Virus record (IMG/VR): IMGVR_UViG_3300005821_000004
Location: 1 to 40,733 of that record
Source: a virus
Reading direction: 5' to 3' (one strand)
Length of the DNA: 40,733 nucleotides
In this document: one piece after another, positions 6,076 to 11,260 of the stretch
How positions within the stretch are numbered: position 1 is the first letter of the stretch
Layout: each line of letters begins with the position of its first letter
Program-made: the position numbers and the translations under genes
Notes under the pieces: generated by a model
What the model was told of the DNA's origin: nothing
The model's input: the letters and a program-made list of their open reading frames with translations, nothing else
Database searches by the model: none

Positions 6076-6281
6076 ATGTTTTTTCTTTTTGCTTTGTGTA
6101 AAACAGGCAGATAGCCAGCTGCAATATTTTTGTTTTGGCCGGTATATTGAACAGTACGCTTTATAATATCAATTTTAGTATTTTGGCGTAGATCTTCGGC
6201 TAATCCATAGTCCTTTAAACGCAAAATATTTAAAGCTTTTTGGAATTGAAGAGACCACCTAGAAAATTCATTTTGCGTCAT
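6072..6281 (-). CDS. Hypothetical protein, 69 aa
   Basis: Basic helical protein (MTQNEFSRWSLQFQKALN, tail HKAKRKNI). It is last of four genes transcribed towards the repressor gene; the two stop codons overlap. Its start overlaps the end of the 101-aa gene by 14 bases. No recognised domain. A promoter-fired operon here would run antisense into the repressor mRNA, so position alone suggests a part in the switch or in host takeover. Confidence 0.65.
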   Translation of the reverse strand: MTQNEFSRWSLQFQKALNILRLKDYGLAEDLRQNTKIDIIKRTVQYTGQNKNIAAGYLPVLHKAKRKNI

Positions 6282-6573
6282 CTGTAAATAATTCTTTAAA
6301 TTTCACAGTACGCGACTGCTGAATAGGATCTTCTTTTAGGTTATCTAGTATTAATTCATTAATATTTAATCCATCACATTCATCTGTAAGATTAGCATTT
6401 AATATTTTAGTATAAACCCACTCATCATCTAAATCATAATATTTTTTTATCTTAGCAAAAGTTCTTATAATATCAGAGTGAATTATTGTTTGTGTGGGAT
6501 CGTTCTTGTTTGAAAGCCATCCGGTGGCGTCTTTGTTTTTATCTAGATATTCTAGTGCTTCATCTAATAACAT
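6268..6573 (-). CDS. Acidic hypothetical protein, 101 aa
   Basis: Acidic, mostly helical protein (DEALEYLDKNKD at the N-terminus, then DDEWVYTKIL and NANLTDECDGLNINELILDN). The start is one base from the stop of the preceding gene, and its end carries the start of the 69-aa gene. No family recognised. Small acidic early phage proteins are often inhibitors of host enzymes, but there is no direct evidence for that here. Confidence 0.7.
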   Translation of the reverse strand: MLLDEALEYLDKNKDATGWLSNKNDPTQTIIHSDIIRTFAKIKKYYDLDDEWVYTKILNANLTDECDGLNINELILDNLKEDPIQQSRTVKFKELFTDDAK

Positions 6574-6574
6574 T

Positions 6575-6973
6575 TTAGGTTCCTTTTGGTTTATGTTCTT
6601 CTATGGTGCATTTTACTCTTGGCATAGATAGTTCTTTTTTTGTTTTATCTGCTTCTATACGCCAACCGTTTTTTGTGTTAGATTTTGGTACTTCTTGATG
6701 TATTACTTTTAATTCAATTGGAAGGTTTGCATCCCTTATCAAGGCATACCCTGATTGTCCTTTTTTAAATGATACAATATGGTTTTTCTTGGCGTCTAAG
6801 AAGCCATAAATCACATATCCGCTTGGTAAAAACATGATTTTTTCTCCATCCTCATCATATCTTACTTCTGCTTTTTCCATAGGGTATCTTGATAATGGAT
6901 TTATTTTTATGTAATCACCTGTATACATATCCTCATGGGCTTTTTTAATAAAGTACTCTTGGATATTATCCAT
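6575..6973 (-). CDS. Hypothetical protein, 132 aa
   Basis: Mixed alpha/beta protein (RYPMEKAEVRYDEDGEKIMF and GYALIRDANLPIELKVIHQE) with a basic C-terminal end (IEEHKPKGT). No recognised domain or membrane segment. It is separated from its neighbours by one base on each side, so it is co-translated within the four-gene leftward operon from the promoter at 7279-7307. Confidence 0.7.
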   Translation of the reverse strand: MDNIQEYFIKKAHEDMYTGDYIKINPLSRYPMEKAEVRYDEDGEKIMFLPSGYVIYGFLDAKKNHIVSFKKGQSGYALIRDANLPIELKVIHQEVPKSNTKNGWRIEADKTKKELSMPRVKCTIEEHKPKGT

Positions 6974-6974
6974 T

Positions 6975-7241
6975 TTATTTATATTCCTCTATAAACACAA
7001 TTGGCAATGAATCAAGTAAATCATAGCCTTTATTCAAAGCTTTCTCAATAGATAATTGGAATTGATGTAAGTATGAAAGTTTTATATTGCCAGTATTTGT
7101 AGTATAGAAATAATCGCCTATTATATGTAATAGTTTTAGATCAGTTCGCCCCTTAAAAAAATTTTTGAACATATAGTAATAAGCATTTATATATTTATTA
7201 AATTCTTTTTGGGACTCATAAAATGTGAATTGATTGTTCAT
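6975..7241 (-). CDS. Hypothetical protein, 88 aa
   Basis: First gene of the four-gene leftward operon, with a strong ribosome site (AAAGGAGAAGT before ATG). The protein is aromatic-rich (NKYINAYYYMFKNFFKG) and otherwise helical. No recognised family. Being first after an early promoter next to the origin, it is probably expressed immediately after infection. Confidence 0.7.
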   Translation of the reverse strand: MNNQFTFYESQKEFNKYINAYYYMFKNFFKGRTDLKLLHIIGDYFYTTNTGNIKLSYLHQFQLSIEKALNKGYDLLDSLPIVFIEEYK

Positions 7242-7278
7242 AATACTTCTCCTTTAGTTTTGTTATTAACACGAAATT

Positions 7279-7307
7279 ATTTGACAATAAAGCAAACCAA
7301 ATGTCAA
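7279..7307 (-). promoter_or_regulatory. Leftward promoter of the 7241-6072 operon
   Basis: On the minus strand TTGACA (7307-7302), 17 bp, TCAAAT (7284-7279); -35 is perfect and -10 matches 4 of 6. The span is also an inverted repeat (TTGACA at 7281-7286 and TGTCAA at 7302-7307). It gives a leader of about 30 bases to the ATG at 7241. Confidence 0.6.
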
Positions 7308-7366
7308 GAAACTTTTTAAAAAAATGCAAAATAATATGCTGCGCTTTATTTTTTTCTTGCAAAAGG

Positions 7367-7394
7367 TTGACATATGAGTAAATATTGCTATACT
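7367..7394 (+). promoter_or_regulatory. Rightward promoter of the replication initiator, with operator half-site
   Basis: TTGACA (7367-7372), 16 bp, TATACT (7389-7394), a strong sigma70 promoter. The spacer contains ATATGAGTAAA (7372-7382), the exact reverse complement of the 11-mer at 5729-5739, so the HTH repressor probably occludes this promoter in the lysogen. Predicted start is near 7401, leaving a structured leader of over 120 nt before the ATG. Confidence 0.8.
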
Positions 7395-7404
7395 TCGATC
7401 AGGA

Positions 7405-7513
7405 TTAGCAGTCTGAGATACATTTTGGTAAAAACCTTTAACTGGTCGCTCATCCTTCGAAATGTATTTTTTGAAGACTGCTAAAACGAGTGGCCAGTTA
7501 AGGGTTTTTTTTT
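7405..7513 (+). terminator. Attenuator-like leader of the initiator mRNA
   Basis: Two long stems compete. Stem I pairs 7405-7414 with 7475-7484 (TTAGCAGTCT/AGACTGCTAA) and 7418-7428 with 7457-7467. Stem II pairs 7430-7451 with 7488-7509 in 22 consecutive pairs including three G-U, and runs straight into a nine-T tract (7505-7513). Stem II is an intrinsic terminator in form. Each stem's loop holds one arm of the other, so they are mutually exclusive or form a pseudoknot. Transcripts from 7401 would be stopped or let through depending on which forms. Confidence 0.75.
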
Positions 7514-7523
7514 GGGAGTTTCT

Positions 7524-8477
7524 ATGGGAAAGGAGATCGGTACCAAAAAATTTTACAATCCATACCGTCAATTTATAGGGGCGTTCATTCCTGATTGGCT
7601 ACTATCCAGAAAAGAATTATCATTCGGAGCCAAACTAGTATTTGGCATTCTCACAAAATCTGCCGGAGTTAATGGCGAATGCTATATTGGCCGCGAAAAA
7701 ATCGCAAATAATCTATCCGTTACCCCCAGAACCATACAAAAATATTTAAACGAATTATATCACTATGAATTGATATTAGCTGAGTCTAGATCACAATCAG
7801 GTGCTGAAGGAACTGGTGGTACAAATAAATATAAATTTTTAGATCACGCCTGGATTTCATGGAAAAATAAAGAGCTGGTTCACTTTGAGGTAGTGAACGA
7901 CCATTCACTAGGGGTAGTGAACGAGCGTTCAGGGGGGGTAGTGAAGAATTGGGTTTATCCACAGGTAGTGAACGAGCGTTCACTAGGGGTAGTGAAGAAT
8001 TGGGTAAAAGAAATCCCAAATCTTCCTAAGGGTAGTGAACGACCGTTCACAGGGGTAGTGAACGACCGTTCCCTACATATAAAAGAGATTTTAAAAGAAA
8101 CTTTAAAAGAATCCACTAAAAGGGAAAACCAAATTGTGGATAACTTTTATTTTTTTGAGGCTGCCGACCTCGACGCAGCAGAAGAAACCAGAGCTTTCGA
8201 GCTATTTATTACATCCTATCCAAAAAATCCGCACTTGATGAATTTACACCAACTGCGCCACAACTGGGTAAAGAGGCGCAAGGAGGACCATACCAGTAAA
8301 AAAATGATCGAGGGAGCAAAGTGGTTTCGAGAATGCTGTCGTAGCAAAAACCTAATTGGTGAAAGATCCGTAATGGGAATTAATCGATTTATCAGCGAAG
8401 AAAAGCATTTTTTGAACGACTGGAAAGCCGAGTACGAAGAATTACGTAGTTCACAGGGTTATAATCCACGAAACTAG
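7524..8477 (+). CDS. Replication initiator (winged HTH, lambda O-like role)
   Basis: A 317-aa protein with a winged helix-turn-helix at about residues 22-85 (PDWLLSRKELSFGAKLVFGI, then IGREKIANNLSVTPRTIQKY), typical of phage and plasmid replication initiators. Start at 7524 follows GGGAG by 5 bases. The middle (about residues 122-207) is low-complexity VVNDHSLGVV/VVNERSLGVV repeat. It is dictated by DNA iterons, so the gene carries its own origin as lambda O does. The C-terminal part (residues 210-317) is helical and basic, perhaps contacting a helicase or loader. No helicase gene is visible, so host DnaB is presumably recruited. Confidence 0.8.
   Translation: MGKEIGTKKFYNPYRQFIGAFIPDWLLSRKELSFGAKLVFGILTKSAGVNGECYIGREKIANNLSVTPRTIQKYLNELYHYELILAESRSQSGAEGTGGTNKYKFLDHAWISWKNKELVHFEVVNDHSLGVVNERSGGVVKNWVYPQVVNERSLGVVKNWVKEIPNLPKGSERPFTGVVNDRSLHIKEILKETLKESTKRENQIVDNFYFFEAADLDAAEETRAFELFITSYPKNPHLMNLHQLRHNWVKRRKEDHTSKKMIEGAKWFRECCRSKNLIGERSVMGINRFISEEKHFLNDWKAEYEELRSSQGYNPRN
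7889..8143. other. Replication origin: iterons, AT-rich region, DnaA boxes
   Basis: Five iterons GGTAGTGAACGANCGTTC start at 7889, 7913, 7964, 8031 and 8054. Each has the palindrome TGAACG-N2-CGTTCA or a one-base variant. Two degenerate copies (GGTAGTGAAGAATTGGGT) start at 7937 and 7988. A perfect DnaA box TTATCCACA is at 7955-7963, and its reverse complement TGTGGATAA is at 8135-8143. Between the last iteron and the second box lies about 60 bp of very A-rich DNA (8076-8134), a likely unwinding element. Confidence 0.85.
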
Positions 8478-8486
8478 GAGTGAATC

Positions 8487-8906
8487 ATGAAAGAAATAAA
8501 AAATATTGATAGGTTGATATTTGCAGCATTGGAAGAAATTAGCAAAATTGATAGGTTGATATTTGCAGCATTGGAAGAAATTAGCAAAAACACAAAATCT
8601 ATACTTGAGAAAATAGATGTATTGCAAGAGCAGCAAAAATCTGTAAATCAAACAGATCAAGCTAAAGAAAACCAATGGGCTACAGTGAAAGAAATATGTA
8701 ATTATTATCCTTCTTTTTCGGAGCCAGCGATGCGATGCATAATACACAATCGGATAAACAATGGGTTTGAGTGTTGCATTCGTCGGATCGGGAGAAAGCT
8801 ATTAATAAATTTGGCTGCTTTCGAAAATTGGATCAAAGACAAGCCTCGAGGATTTAAAAAAAAACAAACAGCCAAAATAAAGGCTGTAGAGCGATTATTT
8901 TCTTAA
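8487..8906 (+). CDS. Excisionase/MerR-like DNA-binding protein, 139 aa
   Basis: The C-terminal half (about residues 64-125: WATVKEICNYYPSFSEPAMR, then GRKLLINLAAFENWI) looks like a winged-helix excisionase-type DNA-binding domain with a basic tail. The N-terminus is a coiled coil containing a perfect 14-residue tandem duplication (IDRLIFAALEEISK twice). It lies 10 bases after the initiator gene and before the late promoter, the place where lambda has Q. It could be a late activator, Xis or replication accessory protein; I cannot tell which. Confidence 0.7.
   Translation: MKEIKNIDRLIFAALEEISKIDRLIFAALEEISKNTKSILEKIDVLQEQQKSVNQTDQAKENQWATVKEICNYYPSFSEPAMRCIIHNRINNGFECCIRRIGRKLLINLAAFENWIKDKPRGFKKKQTAKIKAVERLFS
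8505..8588 (+). repeat. Perfect 42-bp tandem duplication
   Basis: The 42-base unit beginning ATTGATAGGTTGATATTTGC occurs twice in a row (8505-8546 and 8547-8588), in frame. A fragment of this gene at 25737-25820 carries only one unit, so this duplication is probably recent. Confidence 0.95.
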
Positions 8907-8978
8907 GTGGTATGATTTATCAGATTTAAAAAGATCGTGGCGTCAGCGTTAAATTTAGGCCCTTCTCGTTTGTTTTTG

Positions 8979-8993
8979 AGATAAGTTTTATCT
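8979..8993 (+). terminator. Weak hairpin with T-rich tail
   Basis: AGATAA-GTT-TTATCT followed by TTTGTTTGTTT. It is A/T-only at the base and therefore weak, but it lies after the 8487-8906 gene where early rightward transcription should end before the opposing tRNA. Confidence 0.3.
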
Positions 8994-9001
8994 TTTGTTT
9001 G

Positions 9002-9074
9002 TTTGGGTGCTAGGATTTGAACCTAGAATCTCTGAAATCAAAATCCAGCGTCTTACCAATTCGACCACACCCAA
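9002..9074 (-). tRNA. tRNA-Gln (anticodon UUG)
   Basis: A complete cloverleaf can be folded. Acceptor TTGGGTG/CACCCAA, D-stem GTC/GAC, anticodon stem CTGGA/TTCAG with loop TTTTGAT (anticodon TTG), T-arm CTAGG-TTCAAAT-CCTAG, discriminator A. CCA is not encoded. It reads CAA and CAG codons, and the ejection and portal proteins of this phage are very Gln-rich. It is transcribed leftward behind the two small genes at 9123-9706. No integrase adjoins it, so it looks like a cargo tRNA rather than an attachment-site remnant. Confidence 0.92.
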
Positions 9075-9122
9075 ATAATTAATTTGCTAATTCCTGCGAA
9101 ATAAAAACATTCCGTAAAAAGA

Positions 9123-9482
9123 TCATTTATTTATTAATCTCGCCTCCTTCCCATTCTCTGTATTTTTTCTAATATTTCTATATTCTTTCTGGTATGTATC
9201 TAATCTTTCTTTGTTTTTATTTCTATATTCTTTCTGGTATGCATCTAATCTTTCTTTATTTTTTTTATAATATTCGGTTCCATATTTTTTACGATATGCT
9301 TTATATTTTTCGGTTTTCATATACCGTTTGTTGGTAAGTTTATTACGAATAGGATTCTCTTTCCTGTCTCTTTGTATGTTACATTTACTGCATAAACCAC
9401 GTGAAGCATGACGTTTGGAAGTTGTGCCACACTTAATGCATTTGTCATATTTATGTGACCATTTCCCATCAGGTACTTTCAT
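9123..9482 (-). CDS. Zinc-ribbon protein with coiled repeat tail, 119 aa
   Basis: N-terminal zinc ribbon with C15-x2-C18 and C31-x2-C34 (CIKCGTT and GLCSKC), a type often seen at the front of phage HNH endonucleases. Here no HNH catalytic motif follows. The C-terminal half is a basic repeat (NKERLDAYQKEYRN, then NKERLDTYQKEYRN), probably helical and nucleic-acid binding. Its start overlaps the stop of the upstream gene as ATGA. It may be a truncated homing-type endonuclease or a nucleic-acid-binding protein. Confidence 0.7.
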   Translation of the reverse strand: MKVPDGKWSHKYDKCIKCGTTSKRHASRGLCSKCNIQRDRKENPIRNKLTNKRYMKTEKYKAYRKKYGTEYYKKNKERLDAYQKEYRNKNKERLDTYQKEYRNIRKNTENGKEARLINK

Positions 9483-9706
9483 TGCACTATCCTCAAATAC
9501 TCCCCATTGTGTGGATTAACTTGAAATATTTGGTCAACTCCATCAGCTTGCTGAACTACTTTATGAATCTCTAACTTTGTTTCAAAGCCATATGAGTGGT
9601 TATATTTATGCTGAGCTTTTTCAAACGAATCAAACTCCATCTTAAAAACAGGTGGAAATGTTATATAATAATAACTTTTTGTTGTTGTTGTGTGTTGCGG
9701 TTTCAT
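9479..9706 (-). CDS. Hypothetical protein, 75 aa
   Basis: Small soluble protein with a predicted beta-rich middle (YYYITFPPVFKMEFDSFEKA) and QQADGVDQIFQVNPHNGEYL at the C-terminus. Good ribosome site (AAGGAGAATACC before ATG) and its own strong leftward promoter. First gene of the leftward unit 9706-9002 that ends in the tRNA. No family recognised. Confidence 0.7.
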   Translation of the reverse strand: MKPQHTTTTKSYYYITFPPVFKMEFDSFEKAQHKYNHSYGFETKLEIHKVVQQADGVDQIFQVNPHNGEYLRIVQ

Positions 9707-9748
9707 TGGTATTCTCCTTATTTGTTGTTATTAACCTAGTACACACAC

Positions 9749-9777
9749 ATTATAGTGCTTTTAAACAAATTAAACAA
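9749..9777 (-). promoter_or_regulatory. Leftward promoter for 9706-9002
   Basis: Minus strand TTGTTT (9777-9772), 17 bp, TATAAT (9754-9749). The -10 is perfect, the -35 matches 3 of 6. It is divergent from the late promoter at 9812. Confidence 0.6.
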
Positions 9778-9811
9778 GTTGTTTTTTACAAAAATGCAAA
9801 CCAATCTCAAA

Positions 9812-9840
9812 TTGACAAGTTTTTGTAATGTGGGTATAAT
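9812..9840 (+). promoter_or_regulatory. Perfect consensus late promoter (pR'-like)
   Basis: TTGACA (9812-9817), exactly 17 bp, TATAAT (9835-9840): both boxes match consensus fully. Transcription should start near 9847-9850. It is followed within about 80 bases by an intrinsic terminator and then the terminase operon, the same order as lambda pR', 6S RNA, tR', late genes. Confidence 0.85.
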
Positions 9841-9847
9841 CTATGCC

Positions 9848-9925
9848 GCAAAAGATGAAATATATCATAGGCAGGATGCTAATATTAACCGAAGTATAGC
9901 CCGCATTGTCCTGTGCGGGCTTTTT
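9848..9925 (+). ncRNA. Predicted ~78-nt terminated RNA (6S-like late leader RNA)
   Basis: Bounded by the perfect promoter at 9812-9840 and the terminator at 9898-9925. It carries no convincing gene; an 18-codon frame from the ATG at 9843 starts too close to the -10 box to be inside the transcript, and a shorter frame begins at 9855. The 5' half can form a weak hairpin around GATGA/TCAT. It may be only the by-product of a promoter awaiting antitermination, or a regulatory RNA in its own right. Confidence 0.6.
9898..9925 (+). terminator. Intrinsic terminator upstream of the terminase operon
   Basis: AGCCCGCA (9898-9905) pairs perfectly with TGCGGGCT (9914-9921) around an 8-base loop, and a run of five Ts (9921-9925) follows. 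It is GC-rich in an AT-rich region, so it is a strong candidate. It blocks the late promoter unless an antiterminator acts. The 9707-10012 gene-free stretch holds this, the RNA and two promoters. Confidence 0.85.
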
Positions 9926-10012
9926 ATTAGCTTCTCTTTTTAAGACACGATAACGTGCATAATGATGTATATTAATTGAAAAATTATCAGTTTTATTATA
10001 TTATTACTCATT

Positions 10013-10603
10013 ATGAAAGGAAGAAACGGGGTAAAGGCCGTCATCACACCTAAAGTCACGGAACAAATTTGTGATGCAATAAAAAAAGCGGGAACGTTGC
10101 GGATGGCTGACCATCTAAAACTATTGCCTTATACGCTTGAAACCATCAATAAACTACGAGAAAACGATGAATTCAATGATGCGATCAATAAGGCTAGGGC
10201 AATCGGATATGAAAATCTAATTGACGAAAGCCTAGTAATCGCTTTTAGCAATAAAGATGACATGATCACGCTGGAAAGCGGCAAAACTATTTTGAATCAC
10301 AACGCGGTTCAAAGAGATAAATTAAAAATAGATACGATATTTCGCCGTGTATCAAAAGCAAACCCAGCGTTATATTCAGACACGTATTATAAGTCGACTG
10401 GGCGCAAAATTAGGTGTGAAGGATTTGCAAAGGCTAAAACCGCGGCAGATAAATATAATATAATCTGTGAGGCTTTGTCGAAAGGAGAAATCAGTCTTGA
10501 AGCCGCTACCACATTAAGTTCATTGTGCGATTTTCAGGCTAAACAAGAAGAGCTTAAAATTCTGGAAGATAGAATCAAGGCCCTGGAAAAGGAAACGGCA
10601 TAA
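10013..10603 (+). CDS. Terminase small subunit
   Basis: A 196-aa protein with an N-terminal helix-turn-helix-like region (ITPKVTEQICDAIKKAGTLR to about residue 55) and a C-terminal coiled coil (KILEDRIKALEKET), as in small terminases. It would bind the pac site and recruit the large subunit. It heads the packaging gene cluster. The ATG has no strong ribosome site and is preceded by TACTCA (10005-10010), which resembles half an operator. Assignment rests on size, domain pattern and position, about 0.65 kb upstream of the large subunit. Confidence 0.75.
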   Translation: MKGRNGVKAVITPKVTEQICDAIKKAGTLRMADHLKLLPYTLETINKLRENDEFNDAINKARAIGYENLIDESLVIAFSNKDDMITLESGKTILNHNAVQRDKLKIDTIFRRVSKANPALYSDTYYKSTGRKIRCEGFAKAKTAADKYNIICEALSKGEISLEAATTLSSLCDFQAKQEELKILEDRIKALEKETA

Positions 10604-10800
10604 TGAAAACTCTAATAAGTATCTTCTTAACTGTTTTTTTATGCGTCGAGTTAGGATATTGTTCAACATTTATTAATGGCGATATCTCATTACAGCAAAT
10701 AATTTTATTTGTATTTGGATTGATTCTTTTTGGTATTATTGTGTATAAAATAACAGGGAAAATATACGATTATTTTACGAATGGTCATAAATGGAATTAA
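10603..10800 (+). CDS. Small membrane protein, 65 aa
   Basis: N-terminal hydrophobic segment (residues 2-20, possibly a cleavable signal) and a second helix (about 32-52), then a charged tail (GKIYDYFTNGHKWN). The start overlaps the terS stop. Together with the next gene it makes a pair of tiny membrane proteins between the two terminase genes. The size fits a holin-like protein, but a better holin candidate exists at 37661. Confidence 0.65.
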   Translation: MKTLISIFLTVFLCVELGYCSTFINGDISLQQIILFVFGLILFGIIVYKITGKIYDYFTNGHKWN

Positions 10801-10829
10801 TGTTTACGGCATGGTGAAAGGGGTGAGAA

Positions 10830-10976
10830 ATGAGAGAAAATGCAAAAAAAATAGAAGATGTAGAAGTAGCATTTAAAAGATTCAAAAAAGATATTTTGAT
10901 TTCATTATGGGCATCTAGAGCTGTTGCATTAATAACAATAATTATATTGTTATTTGTAATGTTCAAAACTTGGTAA
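10830..10976 (+). CDS. Single-helix membrane protein, 48 aa
   Basis: Starts at 10830 after AAGGGG. A charged amphipathic N-terminus (RENAKKIEDVEVAFKRFKKD) is followed by one hydrophobic helix (about residues 30-46, AVALITIIILLFVMF). The layout resembles small phage membrane regulators, but no family is recognised. It is packed tightly between neighbours, which supports it being translated. Confidence 0.55.
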   Translation: MRENAKKIEDVEVAFKRFKKDILISLWASRAVALITIIILLFVMFKTW

Positions 10977-10982
10977 TTATTT

Positions 10983-11177
10983 ATGTTTATAAATAAACGA
11001 AAAATTTGTGATAAATGTCACGGAAAAGGTTATATAGAAATACTTCCTAAGCGGCCTCCATTTGATTTTTCCACCCCTGAAGGGCAGGTTTTTAGAGAGA
11101 CAGCAGCATGCTTTACTAAAGAAAAATGCAGCAAATGTGATGGCGTAGGAACAGTTGAAGATATGGAGGTATTGTAA
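10983..11177 (+). CDS. DnaJ-type zinc-finger small protein, 64 aa
   Basis: Contains two CxxCxGxG-type halves: CDKCHGKGYIEI (C9, C12) and CSKCDGVGTV (C49, C52), the DnaJ central zinc-finger signature reduced to one zinc site. Such small proteins are common among phage hypothetical genes. Its stop overlaps the ATG of the 27-aa gene that follows (TAATG). Role unknown; perhaps protein-protein or nucleic-acid binding during packaging. Confidence 0.7.
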   Translation: MFINKRKICDKCHGKGYIEILPKRPPFDFSTPEGQVFRETAACFTKEKCSKCDGVGTVEDMEVL

Positions 11178-11260
11178 TGGGATTTGAAAATTTTATGATA
11201 TTGCGCGCCTTATTAAAGCCTCGCGATTTGGACGAGTTTTTAAAAAAACCCAGAAAATGA
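11177..11260 (+). CDS. 27-aa mini-gene coupled to terminase large subunit
   Basis: MGFENFMILRALLKPRDLDE and a basic end KKPRK. It starts in a TAATG overlap with the zinc-finger gene, and its TGA overlaps the terL ATG (ATGA). The perfect two-sided coupling suggests it is translated, at least to deliver ribosomes to terL. Confidence 0.5.
   Translation: MGFENFMILRALLKPRDLDEFLKKPRK

Noticed and set aside
7266-7571. 101-aa minus-strand frame over the initiator leader
   Set aside because: It covers the divergent promoters and the attenuator, has no ribosome site and contains no recognisable protein pattern.
7889-8075. CRISPR array
   Set aside because: Repeats are spaced at 23-51 bp, contain internal palindromes and lie inside the initiator gene. 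The spacers are not unique sequences of equal length and no cas gene is present.
9002-9074. tRNA as attachment-site remnant
   Set aside because: The tRNA is complete, about 9.6 kb from int on the circle, and no partial repeat of it was seen near int.
9843-9899. 18-codon leader peptide MPQKMKYIIGRMLILTEV
   Set aside because: Its ATG is 3 bases after the -10 box, so it should not be in the transcript, and no ribosome site is present.
9755-9943. 62-aa plus-strand frame
   Set aside because: It runs through two promoters and the terminator hairpin and has no ribosome site.
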